Source: Caenorhabditis elegans (Eukaryota > Nematoda > Chromadorea > Rhabditida > Rhabditidae). Taken from it: a stretch of 64,000 nucleotides of DNA. Of the stretch, positions 11,591 to 24,300 are shown in pieces (position 1 is the first letter of the stretch; every line of letters begins with the position of its first letter). The notes beneath the pieces were generated by a model that worked only from the letters and a program-made list of their open reading frames with translations, had not been told where the DNA came from and ran no database searches. A program made the position numbers and the translations under genes. The stretch is taken from the NCBI RefSeq assembly GCF_000002985.6, contig NC_003279.8, positions 3,038,001 to 3,102,000 on the forward strand. The letters run 5' to 3'.

Positions 11591-11610
11591 CCCCCCCCCC
11601 CCCCCCCCCC
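11591..11610. repeat. C20 homopolymer (G-tract on the minus strand)
   Basis: Twenty consecutive C on the plus strand. Long G/C tracts are a known feature of the C. elegans genome and are deletion-prone without the DOG-1/FANCJ helicase. Confidence 0.95.
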
Positions 11611-12304
11611 ACTCCACGTGATTCGTATTCCGCTATTTTGGAGGATTATTTGGAGGACTTCACAGAAATGTTCAGAGATAAGAATACAAGGAAGTTTTTT
11701 TGTTGCAAAATATAATTTTCCAATTAAAAAAGTGACACAAAATTCACAAATTCTGAATCGTGTGACACATATGATCTGATCACCTAGTTCAATGTTTTTG
11801 AATTTGGTTTTTGAAACTTATTGGCGTCATTTTTACCCCATAACTACACTCTGGAATTTCGTGGCCGCGAAATAGGTGGCCTAGCTTTCTCTAAACTTAT
11901 TTTTTGCTCTTTGAGTCAGAGAAATGTGATCCTTTAAATTGTTAAAAATGGAGGGTTTTAACAAGCTTAAAGACGTGGCCTAGAAAAATGGAAAACTCGG
12001 TCACCGATTTTTTTTCTCGCGACAAAATTACAATACGTGGCCGCAGAAAAAGAAATTGGTGGCCGAGTTTTCTATATTATTTTCCAGTTTTTGGTTAAGC
12101 TGTTAGTGCACAATTCTGCATATGACCTATTTTGCTAAATGTCAGAATTTTTTCAATTTTTTGTAATCGGATTAATTAGTACGGAAATATTAATTAATCT
12201 GATTAACTTATCAAAAATTTCAAAAAAAAAACCACAAAATTGAAGTTTAGGGTCAAAAACTGAAAATAATGAGCGTTCGACTTTTGAAATTCCGCTATGA
12301 AAAT

Positions 12305-12402
12305 TTAGGCTTAGGCTTAGGCATAGGCATAGGCATAGGCAAATGCATAGGAATAGACATAGGCATAGGCATAGGCAAAGGAAAAGACAAAGGCATAGGC
12401 TT
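12305..12402. repeat. Telomere-like (TTAGGC/ATAGGC)n tract
   Basis: About 100 bp of aggcttaggcttaggc turning into cataggcataggc. It is a degenerate TTAGGC-type array between mod-5 and the zinc-finger gene. Confidence 0.85.
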
Positions 12403-13379
12403 AATTTTTATTTGAAGGTAAACGGTAATTTTTGAAAAATTCAGATTTTTTACAAATCTCGTGTACATTTTTTTTCAGTTTTTCTAGGCCTCTAACCTAA
12501 AATCTTCCAATATTCTAAATTTTTGTCTAATTTTCCTTATGAAAAATTAAAAAATTCTGCGAAAATTTCTAGCCTGAACTAAAAAAAATAAATATTAATT
12601 ATAAACCAGGAAAACGTTTTCTCACCTAATTTCTCAAGTGATAAAAACTTCTGAAAAAAATTCCAAAAAAAAAAAAACGCAAATAAATATTACGAGACCA
12701 CAAAATTCCGAAATTGCGTACATCACAACATACTTGACGCACAAAATATCTCGTAGCGAAGTGTACAGTAAAAACTACAGTAGTAATTTAAAGAATTAAT
12801 GTAGTTTTCGCTTCGAGATACTTCCAAAAAAAAGCAAAAAAAAAAACCAAAATTTTGACATTTGTTGCTTCAATTCGAAAAATTATTTTTTAAATAAATC
12901 ATACAATCACCATACTTGATCAAATTGCGACTGTCTTCAGAAGAAAAATTGAAACAAAATTCTGAAAATAGCTGAAACTCCAGGAACCTGAAAGCTCCAA
13001 GTAAAAGCTCAGAAGAAAATGAAAATGAGTGAATGGGGGAATATAATGAAAAGAAAAAAAAGAATAAAAGTATTAAGTTCGCAAGTGCAAAAAAGAGAAA
13101 TGAATGAAAAAGGGTTTCTCTTTCAATTATTAATCACCTTATTTCGATAAGTGCTGACTCAAAAAAGAGGAGCGTGGGCGACTAATCTCGGAAATGGGGG
13201 GTCGGTGTGCGCTGGAATTCATTAATTTCGACTTATACAAAACGAATTGGAAACTTTATAAGTGTATTAATTCACGTCAAATTGCAATATTACCCGGAGA
13301 TATAAGCGTTTTACTGAAAATTTGGCGTTTCATGTGCTAATTTTGCTAAATAATACCTGTATTGAAAAAAGTTCAAAAA

Positions 13380-13830
13380 TTTTAGAAATTTTCTGAAGTT
13401 ATTAGACTCAAAATTGTCTGAAAACACCGAATTTCATAATGAAACTTCTTGAAAACAGCTCAAAAAATGACCTCAAAATAGTTAGAATTTGAAATTTGAC
13501 CGACTTGTCAAGCGGCTGGAAACTAACTTTTTTGAAATTACAGTCTAATTTTGAGTATACAATGTAATTATCTTGCGTTTTTAACTTCATTTAGTTATTT
13601 TAAAGTCGACGGACGGCGAGATTTGGTATTTAAAAAATTTTAAAAAAAAAGTTAGTTTCCAGCCGCTTGACAAGTCGGTCAAACTTTAAATTTTAACTAG
13701 TTTTAGGCCATTTTTTGAGCCGTCATAACTTTTTTATTGAGAAGTTTTCAAAAAGTTTCATTATGAAATTCTGTGTTTTCAGACAATTTTGAGTCTAATA
13801 AAGCAATAAAACAAAATTCGGCTGCACCAC
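13380..13830. repeat. Foldback with GACTTGTCAAGCGGCTGG arms
   Basis: Left arm: ttagactcaaaattgtctg...cgacttgtcaagcggctgg. The right arm is its inverse and ends cagacaattttgagtctaat. The same family recurs at 21990-22400 and 42930-43735. An ORF on the left arm is an artefact. Confidence 0.85.
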
Positions 13831-14060
13831 CTTTATACGCGTACTGAAAAAAGCTCAAAAATTGTTTAACTTCAGAAAATTTCTAAAATTTTTTCATTTT
13901 GTGTATATTCTACGCGCAAACATTTTCAATCGATTTTTGAGCTTTTTTACTCTGTTCTCTTGATTTTTTTTCGGAATTTTTCTATGTTTCAATGTTTAAA
14001 AAAATCCAAAAAGCTTAGTTTTATTTCTAAAATCGGAAAAAATTGAAATTCGAAAAACAA

Positions 14061-14066
14061 TTTATT
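14061..14066 (-). terminator. Poly(A) signal AATAAA of the zinc-finger gene
   Basis: AATAAA on the minus strand, 62-67 bases after the TGA at 14128-14130, in a T-rich context. Confidence 0.7.
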
Positions 14067-14127
14067 GGAAAACTGAAAAAATGTACAATTTTCAACAACA
14101 AAAAAATAAAATAAATCGCCGAGACAA

Positions 14128-17100
14128 TCAGAGCCGCATAAAGTCCTTCCGCTCCTCGTGGATTTGTTCTGGAAAAAAATAATCAAATTTTGCAGAATTT
14201 TGACTTATAATTTTTAAAAACGAATTTTTTGGATTAAAATTTCAATTTCGAGATGGGGTGAGGGATTAGGGATTTAATGTAAGTCATCCAATTTATACTT
14301 TGACATTTAAAAATAAAATTTTTTGGAGGGAATTGAAAAAAAAATTGTGTTTTTTATTACGGAAACACAAAATTCTGAGAATGCGTATTGCACAACATAT
14401 TTGACGCGCAAAATATCTCGTAGCGAAAACTACAGTAATTCTTTAAATGACTACTGTAGCGCTCTTGTGTGTGTCGATTTACGGGATCTCATTTTCATGA
14501 TGTGAATTAAATTCGAAAATCGAGATCCCGTAAATCGACGCAAGAGCTACAGTAGTCATTTAAAGAATTACTGTAGTTTTCGCTACGAGATATTTTGCGC
14601 GTCAAATATGTTGTGCAATACGCATTTTCAGAATTTTGTGTTCACGTAATAATGAAAATAAAATTTTTTAAATTTCTACATTTTCAGACTTTTTTTTTGG
14701 GATTTTTGGAACATATATTTTGAAGGAATTTGTTTTTTTTTAATTGGAAAATTTGGAGTGTTTGAAAAATTTCGGTTTTTTTTTGAAATAATGATCAAAA
14801 AATTTTTTAAAAATCGGGTTGGAAAAAAAAGCTTAAAAATTTAAATTTTTAGACTTTTTCACAACTTTTCCCCAATAATTTTTTTTTTCAATTTTTCCAA
14901 TATCATTTCAAAAACATTGAAATTTTTTCTAACACTCCAAATTTTCAATTTTTTTAAAATATACATCCTTCAAAATATATGTTCCAAAAATCTCAAAAAA
15001 AAAAGTCTGAAAATGTAGAAATTTGAAAAAAAAAAATATTTTCATTATTACGGGTGCACAAAATTCTGAAAATGCGTACTGCACAACATATTTGACGCGC
15101 AAAATATCTCGTAGCGAAAACTACAGTAATACTTTAAATGACTACTGTAGCTCTTGCGTCGATTCACGGGATCTCGATTTTCGAATTTAAAACACAATTT
15201 TTTTTTTCAATTTACCCCAAAAATTTTGTTTTTAAATGTCAATTATAAATTGGATGACTAACATGAAATCCCTAATCCTAAAAAAATAATATATTATATT
15301 TCTAAAAATAAATATATTTAAATTTTTTGGTTTTTTTCACAACTTTTCCCGAATAATTTTTTAAAAAACTTTTCCATCATTATTTCAAAAACATTGAAAT
15401 TTTTCTAATACTCCAAATTCAATTTTTTCAATTTTTCTAAAATATTCCCAATTCCTTCAAAAACTTACCAACAATATCATGCACTACACCAATCTCTTTG
15501 CCACGTGGCTCTATATCGGACATCTGACTTCGCGCGGAGCCCTGAAAATAAAATTCTGATTTTTTTTGTTGAGAATTTCAGAAAAAATAAAAATAATCTT
15601 ATATTTAAAAATATTTACAATATTTAAAGATTCATCGGTCGATTGGACATCGTCGCCACGTAGCATTGCATCCTGTTGAGCCAGTTCTCGATTGTGAATG
15701 TTCTGGAAAAAAGGGTATCTTTTAAATTTAAAATCATTTTTGAAATATGATTTTCAGACATTTTTTTGAAAGTTCGAAAAAAATAAGCCAATTTCTGTCA
15801 AAAATTTGAATTTTTTTTCAAAATTTTTCTACATACCCTATTTATGCTCCTGATACCGAATATCAATGCAAAAAAATTCAAAAAAAAATTCCCTGATTTA
15901 TATTAATTTTTTAAATTCTGAAACTCCTAATTTTAAATTCAAACGACAAATTTTGCCGCCAGAGACTAAGCCACGCCCATGATAACCGTGCCGCAGGTGT
16001 GGATTTACGAGAGATTAATATTTTTCATCCATTTTTTCTAATTTTCATACCAGTTGTCCCGATTTTTCGTAGTTTTAGATTGAAATTCTTGTGATTTCCC
16101 ATAATTTATGGCTTTTTATTAATTAAAACAAATGAAATTCCGAACTTCTGCTAAAATATAAAATTTCATGTAATTTTAGTTGTTTTCATTAATAAAAAGC
16201 CATCAATTAAAGAAAGTCACAGCATTTCAATGTGAACAACGAAAAAGCGGGAAAATTGGTGTGAAAATTAAATAAAAATAGATTAAAAATATTATCTTGT
16301 AAATCCACACCTGCGGCACGGTTATCATGGGCGTGGCTTAGTCTCTGGCGGCAAAATTTATCGTTTTAATTTAAAATTAGGACTTTCGGATTTCAAAAAA
16401 TTAATATAAAATCAGGGAAATTTTTTTGAATTTTTTCACATTGATATTCAGCAGGAGCATAAATAGGGTCGGCTTTTCGATTTTCGACAAAAAAATTGTA
16501 AAGAATTCAAATTTTCAAATTTTGGATAAACCTCTTTTTTTTCTATAAATTTTTCGATTTTCAAAAAAAAAGCGAAAAAAAATTCCGGAAAAATTCAATT
16601 TTTCAGTAATTTCTATACTTTTTCTTATAAAAATCGTCTTTTTTTTGAAAATCTATATATCGCCGTATGTTCTCTTACAATGTTAGTTTTTTTTTTCTAT
16701 ATTCGATCAAAATTCAAAATTTCAGTCATTTGTTTCTCAGAAATAAAAACGTTAAAAAATCGAAAATTTTTATTTTTCCATTTTTTTTCCAAAAAATCCT
16801 CCTTTTCTCCATAAATATTTTGATTTTCAAAAAAAAAGCGAATATCAAAAATTTTCGTTTTTCTGTTTTTTTTTTGCCGGAAATATTCAATTTTTCAGTA
16901 ATTTCTATACATTTTCTCATAAAAATCGACAATTTCTTTATTTTCTCTATATTTTTTTCCATTTTTTCCATCAAAATTTAAATTTACAGTCATTTTTTCG
17001 CAAAAAAAAAACGTTTAAAAAATCGAAAATTGTTATTTTTCGACGTTTTTTTTTAAAAAAAAAACCAGTATTTTTTGATAAATCTTATGGAAAAAAGAGG

Positions 17101-20100
17101 AAAAAAGAGGATTCTGTAATGTTACAATTTAAAAAAATTAATTTTCAAAAAAAAATTTCGTTTTCAGATTTTTTTGTTGGGAATTTATCAAAATCGAATC
17201 TCTTCCTGTTCTGTAATTTTTTCCGATTATTAGATTTCAAAAAAAAAATCTGGAAATTTTATTTTCGATATTTTGTTTCAATTTCTTGTCCACGAGTACT
17301 ACAAAATCCCAACCTTAAGATGCCGAATAACATGTGAATTCTTCGTGAAACTTTTTCCACAAACATTACAAATATACGGTCGCTCTCCACTATGTGTCTT
17401 TTCATGATGACTTTTTGCAGATGAAGAAGCAAATTGTTTTCCACATTCCCATTGACATACAAATGGACGTTCTCCTGTATGTAATCTCATGTGTGTTTTA
17501 AGAGCTCCACGTTGAGAGAATTGGCGGGTACAGTAGTGACATTGAAATGGTTTTACTCCGAGATGTGTTCGACGATGTTCATCCAGTTTGGATTGGTACT
17601 GAAACATTATTTGTTTTGTTTTTGAAAAGAAATTTCGATTTTGCAGGTTTTTCGGATTTTTTTAATATTGAATATTCGGAAGATTCAAAAATTAAAATAT
17701 TTTAAATTTTTGTAATTTTCTAAAAAATTTGAAAAGCTGAAAATTCAAAATTTTTGATATTTTTCGGCTTTTCAAATTTTCAAAATAAAAAATAAATGTT
17801 TTGCAACATTTTTTTGAAAAGAAAACCTCAATTTTGCAGTTTAACAATTTTTTTTGGCTTTAGAAAACTCAAATTAATGTCCTTATTTCTGACATTTTCG
17901 AATTTTTCGGTTTTTAGAATTTTCGGAAATATTAAATTTTTGTAATATTTAAAAATGCAAATTTATTAGAATTTTTGATTTCTTGAATTTTTTGTAATTT
18001 TCTGAAAATTGAAAACTGGAAAAAATCCAATAATTTTAGATTTTTTTCGAATTTTCAACAAAAAACAGATTTTTTTGTAATTTTCAGAAAATTTGCAAAT
18101 TTTTATTTTTATTATTTTTTGCAATATTCAATAATTCAAACTTATTGGATTTTTTCGCTTTTCGAAAATTCAGAAAATTACAAACATTTTTAATTCTTTG
18201 AAAATTCAAATTCGAAAAGCGGAAAAATTCAAAATTTTTGGAATTTTTCGGATTTCAGATTTTTCAGAAATATTAAATTTTTGGAATGTTTAAAAATTCA
18301 ACATTTCCAATTTTTTTAAAAATTTGGTAAACTGAACATTTTCCGAATTTTCAACAAAAAAAAAGATTTTTTTTTAATTTTCTGAAAATTTGAATATTTT
18401 CGGAAATATTAAATTTTTAAACAATTTCAAAAATTTATACTGACTGAAAATTCGAAAATATTGAAAATTCAACATTTTTGGAATTTTTCGGCTTTCAGAA
18501 TTTTTAGAAATATTACATTTTTGGAATTTTCAAAATTTTTGTAGTTTTCTGAAGATTTTTAAAGCTTAAATTTCGAAAATGTTAGAATATTTCGGTTTTC
18601 GAATTTTCAATATTCTGAAAATTTTGAAAATTCTTAGGCTTTTAGAAATATTCAGAAATGCGATATTTTTTGTAATTTTCAATTTTCTAAAAATTAGGTA
18701 AACTGAAATCTTTGAAAATGTTAGACTTTTTTGGCTTCCTGAATTTTCAGAAAATTTTCGAAAAATTTTTCGGCTTTTAGAATTTTTCGGAAACATTTAA
18801 TTTTTGAATATTTTTAAAAATTCGAAAATATTAAAAATTCAACATTTTTGGAATTTTTCGGCTTTCAGAATTTTTAGAAATATTAAATTTTTGTAGTTTT
18901 CTGAAGATTTGAAAATCTGCAAATTTTTAAAATATTAGAATTTTTCGGCACCATGAATTTTCAATTTTTGAAAATTGTGAAAATTATACATAACACTTAG
19001 GCTTTTAGAAATATTCAGAAATGTGATATTTTTGTAATTTTCAACAAATCTTCCAATTTTCTGAAAATTCGAAAAGCTGTAATATTCAAAAAAAAATTCG
19101 AAAAAAATCACACTTAATCACTGTTTTTATGAAATTTCCAAAAAAATTGTTTTTTTCTTCTAAATTTTCCCCATACTTTAAATGTCCTAGAACACCGATC
19201 ACAACTGAATCTTCCCATTTTTCCACTATTCGTCTGACCATCTGCAAATGCGACTCCGCTCGTGGAACAATCCTCCTGAAAATTAGGATTTTTTTAAATT
19301 TGAAATTTCAAAATATTTAAATTTAAAAAATTTTTACTTGTTCCGGAGAATCCCGTTGCGTCGCGTTGACCACCACATTATCAATGAGTTTGTCCATTCT
19401 TCGAGTTCTTATATATTTTAAATGCTGGAAAAAAGGAAAATTTTGATATTTAAAATAAATTTGAAATTCAGTCGTACATAGTTATTACTACTTCGAATTG
19501 GTCCTTGTGGTGATAGATCATCTTCCAAAATGTAATCAGAATCGTCGTGAGCTCCAATAAATACCGGATTTCCGAGCTCATCAATATAATCGTCATCATC
19601 ATCGTCGTCAATTAGTTCTGCAATTTGTTCTGGTGAATTTTTGGATAAAAATTGGTTTTTAAAATTATTTGAAAGTAAATTTTTTGTCAGTTAAAAAATT
19701 TTTTTTTTGGCTCAAAAAAGTTAAAAAAAAATGTTTTTTTTGTTTATTTTTACATTTTTTACATTTTTATTTTAAAAGTTGATTTATTGTAGTTAATTTT
19801 TGAAGTTGCTATTGGTTTTCGGTTCTTAAACGTTTTTTTAGTTTAAGAAAATATTTTAAAAAAGATTTTTGAAAGCTCTTTTTTCAAATTTTTTTCTATT
19901 TCTTTGGTTTTTTTTTGATTTTTAAAATATTATTTGAAAAGAATTTCCAAAGGTTGTTTTTCAAAATTACAAAAAAAAATTTTTTTTGGTTTTTTTAAAA
20001 AATTTTTTGTCGGTTTCTGCGTTTTTTTTGTTAAAAAAATTTAAAAACCGTTAACCGTTAAAAAAAAATATTTTAAAAATTTTTTGGAAAAGTTTTCTTT

Positions 20101-21071
20101 TGATTTTTTTTTGTTCAATTTTCTGTTTTCTGTGGTTTTTTTTGTTTAAAAAAATTTAAAAACTGTTCAAGCAGTATTTTTGGAGATTTTTTTTTTCAAT
20201 TTTTCCGGTTTCTGTGGGTTTTTTGGTTAAGAAAGTGAAAAATATTTTTGGAAGTATTTTTGGAAGCAATTTTCATACAAAAATCATTGGTTCCAGCTGA
20301 AAATGACATTTTAAAAATTGATTTTTCGAGCAAATTTTTGATTTTTCCTATATTTTTTCCTGTATTTTCTGAATTTATCGATTTTCCATGAACCTTCTAT
20401 ATTCTCATCATCATCCAGAACTCCAAAATCGTCTTCATCAGGCCCTCGGTGATCCACAATTTCCTGAAAAACTAGAAAATAAAAAAAAAAGTTTAAATTT
20501 ATTTTTTTGAAACTAACATCATATTGGCTACCCTCCGGCGGTAATAATATCATTTGTGCGGTGCCTTGCTGCATCTGAAAATTTAAAAAAAATCGATTTT
20601 ATTCGGAAATCAATTCAAATTCTGCAAATTTTCGAACCATCGGCTGTAGAACTGTCATCTGTGTGCTCGAATCTTGTTGCGAAGTTTCATCGATTTCAAT
20701 TGCAATCGAATCGGCAACCATTTTCCGGAAACGCTTCTCATCCTCCAGGTTTCGCTTGAATTCTACGATCTGAAAGCAAAAAAAAAATTAAATTTCGTGG
20801 AAAACTCCAGTTTTAAGTTATTTTTAAACTTACAGCCACATCCGAATGATTCTGAGCGAAATGATCCATTAAACTAATCGCACTGAGTGCCGGAAAATCA
20901 CAATATGCACATTTAAACGGAAAAGCTTGCAAATGCCGGCTCCAAATGTGACTTTCCAAGTGCTCCATAGTTTCTAAAAAAGAAAAAATTGTGTAAAAAT
21001 CGATATTTCTGGCACTTACGCTCTTCGACAGTGCATTCACAGCATCGGAATACGATTGGATATCCTATCAT
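14128..21071 (-). CDS. ztf-23: C2H2 zinc-finger protein with six fingers (probably ZTF-23)
   Basis: Predicted nuclear DNA-binding protein of 419 aa from 12 exons: 21020-21071, 20834-20973, 20638-20769, 20518-20574, 20394-20463, 19478-19617, 19338-19424, 19177-19275, 17314-17598, 15619-15702, 15469-15541 and 14128-14168. Two N-terminal C-x2-C-x12-H-x4-H fingers lie at about residues 10-60. An acidic linker follows with an ELIDDDDDDDYIDE run. Four fingers then lie at about 251-357 with classical TGERPF/SGERPY linkers; the fifth uses C-x3-C, and the third and sixth are split by introns. The start follows an in-frame exon whose finger is completed in exon 2. Two donors (GTTCGA, GTTCAT) are weak but are needed for frame. 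No repressor or other named domain is visible. The symbol comes from memory of the locus; DNA target and function are unknown from sequence. Confidence 0.85.
14250..15290. repeat. Nested 1-kb palindrome in the last intron of the zinc-finger gene
   Basis: Outer arms: gggatttaatgtaagtcatcc (about 14267) and its inverse near 15250-15275. Inside lie a full TTTAAA palindrome (14355-14650), inner arms around cagacttttttttgggattt and its inverse (14685-14745 and 14955-15020), then a second, left-half TTTAAA copy (15045-15190). Confidence 0.8.
14355..14650. repeat. TTTAAA palindromic element, full copy
   Basis: Both arms present: ttacggaaacacaaaattct on the left and the inverse ending gaattttgtgttcacgtaa on the right. 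The middle carries acgggatctc and gagatcccgt. Confidence 0.85.
15840..16470. repeat. Foldback with TATTTATGCTCCTGATACCG ends, full copy
   Basis: Left arm: tatttatgctcctgataccg...gccgccagagactaagccac...gcaggtgtggatttacgag. Right arm: the inverse from aatccacacctgcggcacgg to aggagcataaatagg. Partial or interrupted copies lie at 27137-28165, 33577-34075 and 36235-36690. Confidence 0.85.
16530..16935. repeat. Tandem duplication, about 270-bp period, intronic
   Basis: The block gattttcaaaaaaaaagcga...caatttttcagtaatttcta occurs at about 16555-16640 and again at about 16830-16925. Both lie in the intron between zinc-finger exons 17314-17598 and 15619-15702. Confidence 0.6.
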
Positions 21072-21313
21072 TTGATTATTCAAGCGAAAAATTCGAGAAA
21101 AATTGATTTTTTAAATAGTAAACGTTAGTATTAATCAGCGAGAATTAAATAAAAATATAAATGGCCTAGAATCCGACACCTCGTCCCCTCGTCCCCGGGC
21201 CGGCGCAGAGCAATCGAGCAACAACGTGTACTTTACACTTGCTCTTTCCCCACTTTAAACATTTGAGAAGAAGAAGAAATAATTTATATTAATACGGGGA
21301 TAAATATCCCCTA
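21072..21313. promoter_or_regulatory. Divergent promoter between the zinc-finger gene and pign-1
   Basis: Only 242 bp separate the two start codons. The interval holds a GC-rich block (cccgggccggcgcagagc near 21195) unlike the surrounding AT-rich DNA. Shared control is inferred from position. Confidence 0.65.
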
Positions 21314-24300
21314 ATGTCGTGGAAGTTTCTAATCGCCAGCATCACTGTGCACCTCGTCCTTATTTATTCAATTTTCGATGTCTACTACACAAGCCCCCTG
21401 GTTCATGGGATTCCTCCACAATTTATAAATAGTCAGGAGGCTCCTGCAAAACGGATTTTTATAATTTCAGCAGGTTTTTCGATTACATTCAAGGTTTTAT
21501 GGTTATTTTTCAATAAAATCGAATTACAGACGGCTTACGATATGACACATTTAATAAATATCCCGACAAATCTCCATATTTACATTCAATTATGAATGAG
21601 AGAAAGGTTATTGGAAAATCGATAATAAAACATTTAATTTATTAATTTATTATTCAGGGAATCTATGGACTATCCCGTTCTCATATCCCAACGGAATCCC
21701 GGCCGGGCCACGTGGCAATATTCGCTGGAATTACTGAAGATATAAGTGCAGTTGCAAAAGGATGGAAAAAGAATCCAGTTCAATTCGATAGTGTATTCAA
21801 TAGATCGTCGTATAGTTGGATGTGGGGAAGTCCGGATATTGTGAACCTTTTCGATGATCTTCCCAACGCTGAATCATTCTCATATTCTGCAGACGAGGAG
21901 GATTTCGCGTCGAAAGATGCTTCTAATTTGGATAAATGGGTTTTTGAGCATTTTGAGGTATAGGAATTTAATTAAACGTGGTGTAGTCGAATTTTTTTAT
22001 CGCTTGACAAGACTCAAAATTGTCTGAAAAGACCGAGTTTCATAATGAAACTTCTTGAAAACTTCTCAAAAAAAAAGTTATGACGGCTCAAAAAATCGGC
22101 TAAAATTAGTTGAAATTTGAAATTTGACCGACTTGTCAAGCGGCTGGAAACTAATTTTTTTGAAATCACTGTAAAATTTTGAGTTTAAAATGTAATTATT
22201 TTGCGTTTTCAACTTCATTTAGGTATTTTAAAGTCGATCGGTCAAATGACAAGTGACAAGTCGGTCAAATTTCAAATTTTAACTAATTTTAGCCGATTTT
22301 TTGAACCGTCATAACTGTTTTTTTTTTAGAAGTTTTCAAGAAGTTTCATTATGAAATTCGGTGTTTTCAGACAATTTTGGGTCTAATAAAACAATGAAAA
22401 AAATTTGACTACACCAACTATCTTAATAAAACGTTAAAGCTTCCAGAACTTCCTGGAAACTGCGAAAACCGATGAAGCATTGAACGATAAAATGCGGGAA
22501 CAGAAAAGCATATTTTTCTTGCATTTACTCGGAATCGACACGAATGGGCATGGGAATAAGCCAATGTCGAGGCAATATATTGATAATATCAAAGGTTTGT
22601 TGTGTGAAGAATCAAGAGAGAGATGAGCCGAAAAATATGCAATCTTTCGGAAAATTTGTAAAAAAACCACGAATTTCGGCCGAAATTAAATTTTTAATCA
22701 AGAAAAAACTGTACGAAACCAAGTTTTGTAAGCAAATCCTGAAAACAGCTGAAAACGGAGCAAATCTGTCGGAAAATTTTGCAAAAAAGCTAAAATCTTC
22801 AGAATTTTGTTAATTTTTGACCAAAACCGCCTAAAAACTGCCTAAAAACAAAAAGAAAAGGTTCACTATTTTTAAACATATTTCTTAAGCATTTCGACTA
22901 TAAAAAATCAAGAAAATCTGTTAAAATTCCAAAAAAAAAATTTAATAAACCAATTTCCCGGTAATATTAAATTAGTAAAAAAAAATCGAGAAAATTCGGA
23001 AATCGACCCCGTAAATCGACCTACAGTAGTCATTTAAAGAATTACTGTAGTTTTCGCTACGAGATATTTGCGCGTCAAATTTGTTGTGCAATACGCATTC
23101 TCAGAATGTTGTGTTCCCGTAATAACATTTTTTCGGGAAAAAATAACTAAAAAGCCAAAAATTTCACAAAAATCCATTAAAAATCCATTTTTGATTGCAG
23201 TAGTCGACTCGGGAATCGAGAAAGTTCAACACCTCGTCGACGCGTTCTTCGGAGATCACAAGACCGCGTGGCTTTTCACTTCAGATCACGGAATGACTGA
23301 TTGGGGATCGCATGGAGCTGGAAGTGATGATGAAGTGCTCACTCCATTTGTTGCATGGGGTGCCGGAGTAAAGCAGGGTGGTCCAAAACTTGATCTTAAT
23401 CAAATCGATTTGGCTCCACTGATTTCGGCGTTAATTGGATGTCCGATTCCTGTGAATTCAATGGGTATTCTTCCAGTTCAAATGATGAATTCAAAGGGCT
23501 CTAGTTATGAGTTTAAGGCGATTGAAGCAAATTTCAAACAGGTAATAAACTTGGAAATTTGAAATCAGAATGCAATTGCGCTCCAACGACAAATGCCCTC
23601 CACCACAATACGTCGGGTCTCGATAGGAATTGAGGGCATGGGGGGCCCGAAAATTGACACGTTTTTCGTCATTGAAAAATCGAGAAATTCAAAGTTAATT
23701 CAGAGAAGATTTTTCCAAAAAAAAAACTGTTTTCTACAGAAAATCATCGATAAAAAATCCAGATTTTCCCAAAAAAAACCAAATTTTTTCGGAAAATTAT
23801 CGATTTTTCGTTAAAAAAAATATAAAATTTTCCAAAAAATTACAGATTTTTTTCGGAAAATTATCGATTTTCTTGAAAAATTATCGCTTTTCCTGAAAAA
23901 ATATCGACTTTCCTGGAAAAAAGCCGATTTTCCGAAAAACGAAACAGATTTTTCGGAAAATTATCGATTTTCTTGAAAAATTATCGATTTTCCCAAAAAA
24001 AATTATTGATATTTCTCAAAAAAAAAAAATTTCCAATAAAAAAAAATTATTTTCCAAAAAAATTTTAGATTTTTTTCCGGAAAATTATCGATTTTCCTGA
24101 AAAAAAAATTCGATTTTCCGAAAAAAAAAAGTATAGATTTTTTCAGAAAAAAATAATTGAAAATGTTTGTATTTACGGCGTTGCACCTAACGAGACCCAG
24201 TCTATGTGGGCGGACTTATTCCATTTGGCGTTGGAGCGCGATTTCACTGGAAAAAAATTCAAAAAATTTAATACCCGAAAGCCTTCAAAACCCAGAAATT

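Larger units (their letters stand above)
7746..14060. other. Intergenic region between mod-5 and the zinc-finger gene
   Basis: About 6.3 kb of AT-rich DNA that should hold the mod-5 promoter. Apart from the exon-like segment at 9746-9841, I see only repeats: T/A-rich simple sequence (7900-9200), the clusters listed separately, and a partial TTTAAA palindrome at 12695-12830. I recognised no tRNA or other RNA gene. Confidence 0.6.

Noticed and set aside
16667..16981. 104-aa Phe/Ile-rich ORF and its 82-aa Lys-rich opposite strand
   Set aside because: Low-complexity AT-rich duplicated intron sequence; both strands open, no conserved motif.
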